64,000 bases of DNA. Source: Bacteroidales bacterium UBA5197 (GTDB taxonomy: Bacteria > Bacteroidota > Bacteroidia > Bacteroidales > Lentimicrobiaceae). How positions within the stretch are numbered: position 1 is the stretch's first letter; each line of letters begins with the position of its first letter. Shown one piece after another: positions 43,408 through 50,620 of the stretch. Made by a program: the position numbers and the translations under genes. The notes beneath the pieces are model-generated. The model was not told the DNA's origin. It saw nothing but the letters and a program-made list of their open reading frames with translations, and made no database searches. The DNA lies in NCBI GenBank assembly GCA_002412885.1, contig DHVX01000084.1:8158-72157 (forward strand), written 5' to 3'.

Positions 43408-44856
43408 ATGGCAACAATTGATTTAATTATATTTATTGTGTACATGCTAGGAATGCTGGGCGTTGGATACTACTTTCACCTTCGCAACACTGGTGTAGAT
43501 GATTATTATGTTGGTGGGCGTGGAATGGGGAAATGGCATATCGGACTCTCGGTTGTTGCAACAGATGTTGGTGGCGGATTTTCGATCGGGCTTGGAGGGC
43601 TCGGATTTTTAATCGGCATATCCGGATCGTGGATGTTGTTTACAGGCCTGCTGGGAGCCTGGATCAGCGGAATATTCCTCATTCCGCGGATCAAAAAACT
43701 ATCTGACAAACACCGGTTTTTTACTTTTCCGGAAGTTTTTCTGCATTTTTTTGGTTCCAGAGCCGCACTGCTTGCAGGACTAATATCTGGCATCGGGTAT
43801 CTCGGATTTACAAGTTCTCAGCTTTTGGCAGGCGCAAAACTTGCATCGGCGGCATTTATCACGCTTGATATGAATACTGCGCTGATCGTTATGGGATTTG
43901 TGGCTGTAAGTTATACCGTGCTGGGAGGCATTAAAGCAGTTATTTATACAGATACCGTTCAATGGATTTTATTGATGTCGGGCCTTATTTTTCTGGCAAT
44001 TCCTATGGCCTGGATTGCGGTGGGAGGATGGGATAATATTTCAGCCTCGCTACCGCCTGAGTTTTTCTCCTTCACCAACCTGAGCTGGCAACAGTTTCTG
44101 AACTGGATGGTAACCATCCTTCCCATCTGGTTTGTAGGTATGACCCTGTATCAGCGGATTTATGCCAGCAAGTCGGTGTCTGAAGCCCGGAAAGCATGGT
44201 ACATAGCCGGTTTGTTTGAGTATCCGGTAATGGCTTTTATGGGTGTAGGTCTGGGTATGCTTTCTCGTGTGGCTTTTCAGGATGGAATGTTTGCTTCTTT
44301 GGGATTTATGCCGGGAGTTCCGATGGATGCCGAAATGGGATTGCCTTTGCTGTTACGCACCATCATGCCTGCAGGGCTAATGGGTTTGATGTTGTCGGCT
44401 TACTTTTCAGCCATACTTTCCACCGCCGACAGCTGTCTGATGGCATCTTCGTCCAATCTGCTTCACGATCTGATTCAAAAACTTTTTCCCAGGGCAGTAA
44501 GTCAGAAATCGGTCATGAAGTGGTCGAAACTACTGACACTTTTACTCGGAATAATCGCTGTATTAATTGCCCTGAATCTTACAGAAGTTTTATCGCTGAT
44601 GTTATATTCCTATGCTTTTATGGTCAGTGGTTTGCTGGTTCCGTTGATAGCCGCGGTGTTTGCGGGTCAGCGCAGCGAAACGGCTGCAATTCTCTCCATG
44701 TTTGCCGGTGGAGGAACTACCCTTATTCTGATAGTCTCAGGCATTGACCTCCCATTGGGCCTCGATGCCAATGTTTTTGGGATAACTGCATCTCTATTCA
44801 CTTTTCTGATCTTTATTTATCTCAAAAGATCAGCAACAAAAACTACTCCTGAATGA
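43408..44856 (+). CDS. Sodium:solute symporter (SSS family)
   Basis: Inner-membrane Na+-coupled transporter of 482 residues with about 12-13 membrane segments. Typical SSS features are DDYYVGGRGMGKWHIGLSVVATDVGGG after helix 1, the GGIKAVIYTD motif, and AYFSAILSTADSCLMASS in the region that binds Na+. The ATG at 43408 was preferred to a TTG 27 bases upstream because it starts the first hydrophobic helix. Its end overlaps the racemase start (ATGA), so the two are translationally coupled. An amino acid, perhaps alanine or serine, is a reasonable substrate guess from that coupling only. Confidence 0.88.
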   Translation: MATIDLIIFIVYMLGMLGVGYYFHLRNTGVDDYYVGGRGMGKWHIGLSVVATDVGGGFSIGLGGLGFLIGISGSWMLFTGLLGAWISGIFLIPRIKKLSDKHRFFTFPEVFLHFFGSRAALLAGLISGIGYLGFTSSQLLAGAKLASAAFITLDMNTALIVMGFVAVSYTVLGGIKAVIYTDTVQWILLMSGLIFLAIPMAWIAVGGWDNISASLPPEFFSFTNLSWQQFLNWMVTILPIWFVGMTLYQRIYASKSVSEARKAWYIAGLFEYPVMAFMGVGLGMLSRVAFQDGMFASLGFMPGVPMDAEMGLPLLLRTIMPAGLMGLMLSAYFSAILSTADSCLMASSSNLLHDLIQKLFPRAVSQKSVMKWSKLLTLLLGIIAVLIALNLTEVLSLMLYSYAFMVSGLLVPLIAAVFAGQRSETAAILSMFAGGGTTLILIVSGIDLPLGLDANVFGITASLFTFLIFIYLKRSATKTTPE

Positions 44857-46004
44857 AAACACCCACAGAAATTGAAATCAGCCTGAGTGCATTGCAACAC
44901 AATTTCCGCTTCATAAGGCGGCTTGTAAAGAGAAATGTTAAAATCTCATCGGTTGTAAAAGGAAATGCATACGGTCATGGAATGGAACAGTATATTCCTG
45001 CTGCAGAAAGCTGTGGCATAAATCACTTTTCGGTTTTCAGCGTAGATGAAGCCAGCCGCGTGATGAAGATAAAGCAGCCGGGGTCGGATATTATGATTAT
45101 GGGATGGATTCCGGTTGAGCAGCTTTCATGGGTGATCAGAAATGGAATTGAATTCTGGATATTTGATCTTGAAAGATTACAATTGAGTTTGAAAGAAGCC
45201 AAAAAACAAAAGAAAAAAGCACGCATACATATTGAGCTTGAAACGGGCATGAACCGAACGGGTCTGAATCATACAGACGTTGAACAGGTGATAACCCTGC
45301 TCAAAGCACAACCTGAATCCTTTGAGCTGGTAGGGCTCTGCACCCATCTGGCCGGAGCCGAAAGCATCGCCAATCATGTTCGGATTCACCGACAGGTCAA
45401 ACGATTTAAAATCTTAGTCAGGTTGTTTCAGAATCACGGACTTCAGCCGGCTTTGCTTCACACAGCAAGTTCAGCAGCCACCATCACTTATCCTGCTTTC
45501 CGCTTCAGTATGGTTCGTATCGGAATCCTTCAATACGGTTACTGGCCCAGTATTGAAACGTTAATTCAATATATCAGCCATAGAAAAGTCAAATCTGATC
45601 CTTTGCATAGAATCATACGCTGGAAAAGCAGCATAATGGCCCTGAAACAAATTAAGCAGGGCGAGTTTATCAGCTATGGAACGACTTATCAGGCAATAGA
45701 GAATAAAACGATTGCTGTGATTCCCGCGGGTTATGCACATGGTTACAGCCGTTCCCTCAGTAATTCTGGATGGGTGCTCATTCGCGAACAAAGATTGCCC
45801 ATTATAGGGATGATAAACATGAATATGCTGATTGCAGATGTAACCGCAATTCCAGATGTGCAGATCGGTGATGAAGTAATTTTAATCGGAGATCAGGGCA
45901 AACTGAGCATCAGTGTGGCATCCTTCAGTGAACTCAGCAATCAGTTGAATTATGAATTGTTGTCGAGGTTACCTGCCGGAATTACCCGCAGTGTGGTTCA
46001 GTAA
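44853..46004 (+). CDS. Alanine racemase (stand-alone)
   Basis: PLP-dependent amino-acid racemase of 383 residues. The PLP lysine lies in VVKGNAYGHG near residue 35, the catalytic Tyr in FISYGTTYQA, and RIGILQYGYWPS is also typical. The usual MDx motif near the active-site entrance reads MNMLIAD, with Asp replaced by Asn. Bacteroidota commonly carry an Alr fused to MurF. This one is unfused and coupled to a transporter, which suggests a catabolic or salvage role rather than cell-wall supply. Alanine is the default substrate; another amino acid is possible. Confidence 0.85.
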   Translation: MKTPTEIEISLSALQHNFRFIRRLVKRNVKISSVVKGNAYGHGMEQYIPAAESCGINHFSVFSVDEASRVMKIKQPGSDIMIMGWIPVEQLSWVIRNGIEFWIFDLERLQLSLKEAKKQKKKARIHIELETGMNRTGLNHTDVEQVITLLKAQPESFELVGLCTHLAGAESIANHVRIHRQVKRFKILVRLFQNHGLQPALLHTASSAATITYPAFRFSMVRIGILQYGYWPSIETLIQYISHRKVKSDPLHRIIRWKSSIMALKQIKQGEFISYGTTYQAIENKTIAVIPAGYAHGYSRSLSNSGWVLIREQRLPIIGMINMNMLIADVTAIPDVQIGDEVILIGDQGKLSISVASFSELSNQLNYELLSRLPAGITRSVVQ

Positions 46005-46046
46005 TAATCGAATCACCTTTTTAATGAAATTTATTTTAAAGTCTTT

Positions 46047-46165
46047 TAGTTAAGACCTCTGTTGGAATATAAAATGAAAAAGTATCCTTCGACTCCGCTC
46101 AGGATGACTGTCAGTCTGAGCGGAGTCGAAGACAACTTTTCTTAACTAAACGATATTGAAATTTA
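46047..46165. repeat. Palindromic repeat in the alr-pgk gap
   Basis: CTTCGACTCCGCTCA (about 46087-46101) and TGAGCGGAGTCGAAG (about 46117-46131) form a 15-bp stem around a short loop. Outer segments AGTTAAGA and TCTTAACT extend the symmetry. The right half is the same repeat as 1-58. The rest of the 275-base gap holds a terminator. Confidence 0.8.
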
Positions 46166-46188
46166 TTTTCACATTCTAAAACAAATAA

Positions 46189-46219
46189 AAAACCTCTGCA
46201 CAAAATGCACAGAGGTTTA
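46189..46219. terminator. Terminator between alr and pgk (bidirectional)
   Basis: AAACCTCTG and CAGAGGTTT form a 9-bp stem around CACAAAATGCA, flanked by A residues on the left and T/A residues on the right. It may serve both convergent genes. Confidence 0.65.
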
Positions 46220-46279
46220 AAAGAATTCCATTAATATTCAGTTTTGCCTTGTTCTTAACCAGGCATATATTAAGCAATC

Positions 46280-47536
46280 TTATGCTTCTATAGCAGCAAC
46301 TCCAGGTAAGACCTTGCCTTCGATAGACTCCAGCATAGCGCCGCCACCTGTGCTTACATAGCTTACTTTATCAGCAAGTTTGAATTTGTTGACGGCCGCA
46401 ACAGAGTCTCCTCCGCCAACCAGCGAAAAAGCGCCTTTTTGGGTTGCATTGGCAATAGATTTGGCAACCTGAATGGTACCTTCAGCGAAGCTTGGCATTT
46501 CAAAAACGCCCATAGGTCCGTTCCACAATATGGTTTGTGAGTTCATCAGGACTTTATCGAACAAAGCAACAGATTCAGGTCCGATATCAAGACCCATCCA
46601 GCCATCAGGAATTTCGCCGGCTTTAACCAGTTTGGTATCGGCATCGTTGGCAAAACCGTTGGCCGCAATGGCATCAACCGGAAGTATAATATTCACTCCG
46701 TGTAATTTTGCGCCTTCGAGGGTGTTGAGCGCCAGTTCGAGCAGATCTTCTTCAACCAGCGAGTTGCCGATTTTTCCACCCATGGCTTTGATAAATGTGA
46801 ACATCATGCCACCGCCAATGATCAGGTTGTCAACCTTGTCGAGCAAATGATCGATGATCTGGATCTTTCCGGAGACCTTAGCGCCACCCAGAACTGCGGT
46901 AAAAGGTTTCTTTCCTTCTTTCAACACCTTGTTCAGGCTGCTAACCTCAGCATTCATCAGATAACCAAATAATTTGTCATCGGGGAAGAATGCAGCCACC
47001 AATGCAGTTGAAGCGTGTGCACGGTGTGCGGTTCCGAAGGCATCGTTTACATAGCAATCGGCATAACTTGCCAGTTGTTTGGTGAATTCTTTCTGTTTTT
47101 CTTTGGTAGCGGCTTTTGCGGCTTTCTTTTCTTCGTCGGTTGCGGTTTCGGGTAAACGTGGTTTACCTTCTTCTTCCTCGTAATAACGAAGATTTTCGAG
47201 CAACAATACTTCGCCTGGCTTTAGATCAGCACTCAGGGTTTTGGCTGATTCACCCATACAGTCATCAGCGAATTTTACCTCCAGTTTCAAAACATGGTTA
47301 AGGTAGGGTACGATGTGTTTGAGTGACAATTTGGGTTCAAAATTCTTTTTCGGGCGTCCCAGATGTGACATCAGAATTACTGAGCCACCACCGTCAAGTA
47401 CCTTTCGGATTGTTGAAAGTGCAGAATCAATCCGATTGGTATCGGTAATTTTAAACTCGTCATCAAGTGGAACATTAAAATCCACGCGAATAAGTGCGCG
47501 TTTCCCTGTAAAATCGTATGAATCAATGTGTTTCAT
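46280..47536 (-). CDS. pgk: Phosphoglycerate kinase
   Basis: Glycolytic enzyme, 1,3-bisphosphoglycerate + ADP to 3-phosphoglycerate + ATP. The 418 residues are full length. Clear motifs are RVDFNVPLD near the N-terminus, MSHLGRP, the substrate-binding VNDAFGTAHRAHAST, LGGAKVSGKI, and the nucleotide-binding ILWNGPMGVFE and GGGDSVAAVNKF. An inserted charged stretch, YYEEEEGKPRLPETATDEEK and onward (about residues 117-150), is typical of Bacteroidota PGK. A minus-strand -7 box TATCTTTG lies at 47564-47571. Confidence 0.97.
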   Translation of the reverse strand: MKHIDSYDFTGKRALIRVDFNVPLDDEFKITDTNRIDSALSTIRKVLDGGGSVILMSHLGRPKKNFEPKLSLKHIVPYLNHVLKLEVKFADDCMGESAKTLSADLKPGEVLLLENLRYYEEEEGKPRLPETATDEEKKAAKAATKEKQKEFTKQLASYADCYVNDAFGTAHRAHASTALVAAFFPDDKLFGYLMNAEVSSLNKVLKEGKKPFTAVLGGAKVSGKIQIIDHLLDKVDNLIIGGGMMFTFIKAMGGKIGNSLVEEDLLELALNTLEGAKLHGVNIILPVDAIAANGFANDADTKLVKAGEIPDGWMGLDIGPESVALFDKVLMNSQTILWNGPMGVFEMPSFAEGTIQVAKSIANATQKGAFSLVGGGDSVAAVNKFKLADKVSYVSTGGGAMLESIEGKVLPGVAAIEA

Positions 47537-47563
47537 AATTTATGTCATTTATTTAATTCTATG

Positions 47564-47571
47564 CAAAGATA
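47564..47571 (-). promoter_or_regulatory. pgk -7 box
   Basis: TATCTTTG on the minus strand, 27 bases upstream of the pgk ATG. Confidence 0.55.
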
Positions 47572-47674
47572 TGGTTTTTCAGGAAAAATTGAAAGTCAGG
47601 GGAAATCAAACACAGATGGCTTTCCCATCAGGAAAAGAAACGAGAAATGCTGCCATTTGAACATACGTAAACTA

Positions 47675-47770
47675 CAGTCATTCTAAGTTTGCACTCAAGA
47701 AAAATTGAGTATAATGCTTAGATGGCAGGTAATCAAGCGTTTAGATACTTTCCCGCATATGCGGGACCCT
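47675..47770 (+). repeat. Left fragment of the large dispersed repeat (third copy)
   Basis: CAGTCATTCTAAGTTTGCACTC through AATCAAGCGTTTAGATAC matches the first half of the 37985 and 40114 repeats. At the end, the CTTCGACTCCGCTCAG module is replaced by TCCCGCATATGCGGGA, another palindrome. The matching right end (CTGTCATTGGTTGCGG...) appears only at about 48052-48090, beyond the AACCTTA array. Confidence 0.7.
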
Positions 47771-47824
47771 TATTAATTTTTAGAAAGTCTAAAAGCATTT
47801 TTCAACTTTGATGTAAGTGGGGCC

Positions 47825-48015
47825 AACCTTAATATATCTTCCAAACCTTAGTAACAGGCAACTCGCCATAACACCTCCAACCTTAATATTTCTTCCCAAC
47901 CTTACTTTTCCTTGTATTATAAAGTGTTTTGCCTTTTAAGGTTTTGAAGAAGAAGTAAGGTTCAAAATCGTTGGGGTCATTTTTGTTACTAAGGTTAATA
48001 AGAGTGATTAAGGTT
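47825..48015. repeat. Symmetric AACCTTA heptamer array (large interrupted palindrome)
   Basis: Four AACCTTA copies start at 47825, 47844, 47879 and 47898. Four TAAGGTT copies start at 47937, 47956, 47990 and 48009. Start-to-start distances are 19, 35, 19 on the left and 19, 34, 19 on the right. The outer arms share AACCTTAGTAACA and its complement. The centre (about 47905-47936) is unique. This 190-base element occupies the pgk-tube protein gap and has no coding frame of note. Its function is unknown. Confidence 0.85.
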
Positions 48016-48051
48016 TATTTTTACTTTGATCAGCATTTGATTGAATTCTAC

Positions 48052-48185
48052 TCTGTCATTGGTTGCGGTTCCGATAGCTAAGGGAACGAGGCACAAAACG
48101 ACTGTCTGTCATTGGTAGCGTTAGCGAAGAACCGAACCGCCGAAGGCGGAGAGCTCACCGAAGGTAATCTCATCCTTTCCCCGGA
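48052..48185. repeat. Right fragment of the dispersed repeat plus short palindromic modules
   Basis: CTGTCATTGGTTGCGGTTCCGATAGC... repeats the end of the 37985/40114 family. A second CTGTCATTGGTAGCG follows at about 48110, then a GAACCGCCGAAGGCGG hairpin module. No gene is seen. Confidence 0.65.
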
Positions 48186-48205
48186 ACCATGATTGTGATA
48201 TTTGT

Positions 48206-48637
48206 TTAGGAGTTTTCAATAACAATTCCTTCATGCGCCAGTTCCAGTGTTTCGATCGCGGCTTCGCTCACATCTGATTTCAGGGCCGGGCCTTCCAGTT
48301 TTACCGGCCAGGCACTTTTTACTTTCCATCTCATAACCGGCGAATGGGATTCATCGAGCAATGAGATCACAATATCTCTTCGTTCTACCTGATTGAATCT
48401 GATGGTGTTAACCCATTGGTAGAATTCATTGTCGCCTTTCATTATGCCTCTTTTCAGAACAATGTTGTTGTATTTCTCCAGGCCGGGCATTTTTACCACA
48501 GCATTTTCGGGCGATGAGCCGTCGCGGTATTCAACTACACCATGTTCAATTGACAGGCCGGATACTTCAGTGAATGAAACTCTTGAACCTCCCCATTCAA
48601 CCATATAATGGCAGGTAAGCAGTGGATATTTACTCAT
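48206..48637 (-). CDS. Contractile-injection-type tail tube protein (orphan)
   Basis: Protein of 143 residues when started at MSKYPLLTCHYMVEW, like the inner tube protein (T4 gp19 / Pvc1-Afp1 type) of contractile phage tails and extracellular injection systems. The family pattern is visible: FTEVSGLSIEHGVVEYRDG, then KMPGLEKYNNIVLKRGI and FYQWVNTIRF, and the C-terminal WKVKSAWPVKLEGPALKSD. No sheath, baseplate, spike or ATPase gene lies within the window, and the flanks are repeats. The protein may work with a locus elsewhere, or be a remnant. Confidence 0.8.
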   Translation of the reverse strand: MSKYPLLTCHYMVEWGGSRVSFTEVSGLSIEHGVVEYRDGSSPENAVVKMPGLEKYNNIVLKRGIMKGDNEFYQWVNTIRFNQVERRDIVISLLDESHSPVMRWKVKSAWPVKLEGPALKSDVSEAAIETLELAHEGIVIENS

Positions 48638-48842
48638 GATACAACGGATTAGTTTTTTGAAACATCGGATGATTCGCATAATTCCGGGATTGTAATAAAT
48701 GCAATTGTTATTAACATGCGAGTTGCGCCAAAGTTTATGAAATGCGATAAATCCTCTTGAAGTTTTTCGTTTTCAAAAGAAAGGAATCAGCAATTCTTTG
48801 ATTTCAGTTACGACGCTTAAAATTTACTGGTAATAAGATTGG

Positions 48843-49199
48843 CTATTTCTTATTGTCTCTTACCACCAGCATATAGAAATCGTTGTCCAATGGCAGATAC
48901 CCGTATTCATAAACAAAGCGGTAAATACTCCCTTTCTGAGTGGTGTAGAGGTGGGTTATGTAGGTAAAATTGAAACCAATAGAAGAAAGTTTTTCTTTAT
49001 GAACTGTTGTTTTGTCAGCAGGATTCAGTTCTGACAGAATCCTTCTGTTTTTGCGAAGTATTGAGTTAATGTGCCTTACAGTTTCGGTGTTTTCGTTGTT
49101 CTGACGGTTGTTGAAGTTGTTGCGGCACTGATCATTACAGAATTTTTTATCGGCTCTTCCAATAATGGGTTCGCCACAATCGAGACAGTTTTTTTGCAT
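48843..49199 (-). CDS. Small zinc-ribbon protein of unknown function
   Basis: Protein of 118 residues with an N-terminal CLDCGEPIIGRADKKFCNDQCR ribbon (Cys4, Cys7, Cys21 and Cys25 as candidate zinc ligands). A helical basic segment and a short beta-rich C-terminus (FVYEYGYLPLDNDFYMLVV) follow. The type is common in Bacteroidota as a hypothetical protein, and its role is unknown. It has a full minus-strand promoter at 49264-49291. Confidence 0.75.
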   Translation of the reverse strand: MQKNCLDCGEPIIGRADKKFCNDQCRNNFNNRQNNENTETVRHINSILRKNRRILSELNPADKTTVHKEKLSSIGFNFTYITHLYTTQKGSIYRFVYEYGYLPLDNDFYMLVVRDNKK

Positions 49200-49263
49200 A
49201 GATTGATAATTTTAATTTTATAAATTGATAAATAGTTAAACGAAGATACTGAATCGGTAGATA

Positions 49264-49292
49264 CAAAGATATATTTCATTAAAAAAAACAAA
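49264..49292 (-). promoter_or_regulatory. Promoter of the zinc-ribbon gene
   Basis: On the minus strand, TTTG (complement at 49289-49292), 17 bases, then TATCTTTG (complement at 49264-49271). It overlaps the base of the terminator hairpin just upstream. Confidence 0.6.
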
Positions 49293-49324
49293 AAGTGCAG
49301 ACAAAACGTTGTCTGCACTTTTTT
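49290..49324 (-). terminator. Strong terminator after the Lys-rich microprotein
   Basis: AAAAAGTGCAGACAA and its exact complement form a 15-bp perfect stem around AACG. A runs flank the left side and T runs the right, so it can act in both directions. Confidence 0.9.
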
Positions 49325-49347
49325 AATAATGGGTTAGTGGCTCAGGG

Positions 49348-49449
49348 TTAAGCTGAGTTCTTTTTCTCTTTTTTCTCAGCCCGCTTTTCCTTCAGCGTTT
49401 TGGTTGGCTCTTTTTTGGTTTCTTTTTTAGCATCTTTACCTTTTGCCAT
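49348..49449 (-). CDS. 33-residue lysine-rich microprotein
   Basis: A short frame, MAKGKDAKKETKKEP..., of 33 residues with 14 Lys and 5 Glu, ending NSA. The clean ATG, the perfect terminator 24 bases after the stop and the non-random charged composition support coding. I recall similar MAKGKDAKKE-type small proteins in Bacteroidota, but no search was possible. A nucleic-acid-binding role could be guessed from the charge; function is unknown. Confidence 0.55.
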   Translation of the reverse strand: MAKGKDAKKETKKEPTKTLKEKRAEKKEKKNSA

Positions 49450-49652
49450 GACTCAAATATTTTAATGTTAAACATCTCATTCTTATAATTAAACCAATCA
49501 TGGCTTAATCAGCACAAATATACGTATTTCTATGGTTGAAGAAATCAAATAATTTGAAATTTTTCTTTTAATTATTTTCCTCCTCAGATTTTTAAAATAT
49601 TTTATAAAATGCTCATAAACAATTAAATACAGCAGATATATCAATGAATTAT

Positions 49653-49735
49653 CCGTTTTTAAACGGTTACAAACGACTACATTCGAATGTAAATGGTTAT
49701 TAACCGACTCAGGTTCTGAACCCGATATACTTTTG
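49653..49735 (+). promoter_or_regulatory. ssb cluster control region: four inverted repeats and a -7 box
   Basis: Four short inverted repeats stand in a row: CCGTTT-TT-AAACGG (49653-49666), TACATTCGAATGTA (49678-49691, perfect), GGTTA-T-TAACC (49695-49705) and GGTTC-T-GAACC (49712-49722). The -7 box TACTTTTG (49728-49735) follows. The last one lies in the promoter spacer, a position suited to repression. The leader to the first ssb ATG is about 80 nt. This is the only structure found in the 373-base gap. The regulator is unknown. Confidence 0.5.
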
Positions 49736-49822
49736 CTTCATCGTTCAAACGGAATTTAAAAGTTAGGACAGGAAAAGTAAAGTTAAGTTGAACAAGCCCT
49801 CACGGGCAAAAAACCAAAAACA

Positions 49823-50167
49823 ATGAAAGCACTGAACAACCGCGTACAACTGATCGGCCATCTGGGCGCAGATCCTGAAGTAAAAACATTTGAAAACGGA
49901 AGCATGATGGCACGCCTTTCTCTGGCTACCAACGAGCCATCCACAGGCAAAAACGGAGAAAAAAGCATTCGTACCCAATGGCATACATTAATTGTGTGGG
50001 GAAAACTGGCAGAAATCTGTGCAAAATACCTGCAGAAAGGCCGCGAAGTTGCTGTTGAAGGACGCATTGCTTACCGCACATTTACCGACAGCGAAGGAAA
50101 CAATCGCATGAACACTGAAATTACAGTCAACGACCTGTTGATGATAAGCGGACGCAAAGCCGGCTAA
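49823..50167 (+). CDS. ssb: Single-stranded DNA-binding protein, tandem copy 1
   Basis: OB-fold SSB of 114 residues. The fold is recognisable from NNRVQLIGHLGADPEVK, MARLSLATNE, TQWHTLIVWGKLAEICAKYLQKG, VAVEGRIAYRTF and a final MISGRKAG. It consists of the OB domain only: the disordered linker and acidic tip (DDDIPF type) that recruit partner proteins in replicative SSBs are missing. It is the first of three consecutive paralogues on the same strand, with 53 bases to the next. It probably binds ssDNA in an accessory role, such as recombination or competence, which is inference. Confidence 0.92.
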   Translation: MKALNNRVQLIGHLGADPEVKTFENGSMMARLSLATNEPSTGKNGEKSIRTQWHTLIVWGKLAEICAKYLQKGREVAVEGRIAYRTFTDSEGNNRMNTEITVNDLLMISGRKAG

Positions 50168-50220
50168 CAGAAAAATTCGATAAATAAAATTAAAGATCAA
50201 AAAAATTAAACTCTTCAGCC

Positions 50221-50565
50221 ATGAATAACCTGAACAACAAAGTACAACTGATAGGTAATCTGGGCATAGACCCGGAAGTAAAGATGACAAGCGGAAATCG
50301 CAAAGTTGCTAAACTCAGACTTGCAACAAGTGAAGTACGATACACAAAAACCGGAGAAAAAACCACTGAAACCCAGTGGCACAATCTGATCGCCTGGGGT
50401 GGACTTGCCGAAGTATGCGAAAAGTACCTCACCAAAGGACAGGAGATTGCCATCGAAGGAAAACTCAGTTACCGCATCTACACCGATAAGGATAACAACA
50501 AACAGTTTATTACTGAAATCACAGTAAATGATTTGATGATGATCAGTAACCGCAAAGCCGGATAA
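50221..50565 (+). CDS. ssb: Single-stranded DNA-binding protein, tandem copy 2
   Basis: Second SSB paralogue, also 114 residues and OB-fold only. Motifs: NNKVQLIGNLGIDPEVK, VAKLRLATSE, TQWHNLIAWGGLAEVCEKYLTKG, IAIEGKLSYRIY and ending MISNRKAG. It has diverged from copy 1 throughout the body while sharing the same length and closing residues, so the duplication is not recent. The acidic C-terminal tip is absent. It lies 55 bases before copy 3. No separate promoter is evident. Confidence 0.92.
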   Translation: MNNLNNKVQLIGNLGIDPEVKMTSGNRKVAKLRLATSEVRYTKTGEKTTETQWHNLIAWGGLAEVCEKYLTKGQEIAIEGKLSYRIYTDKDNNKQFITEITVNDLMMISNRKAG

Positions 50566-50620
50566 TTCAATAAATAACCTCAAAAAAAACCATTAATAAA
50601 CATTTTTAAAACTAAAAACC

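Noticed and set aside
47825..48015. Chromosomal replication origin or ParB site.
   Set aside because: No dnaA, DnaA boxes, parA or parB lies nearby, and the heptamer does not match the parS consensus. The symmetric array is reported as an unknown element.
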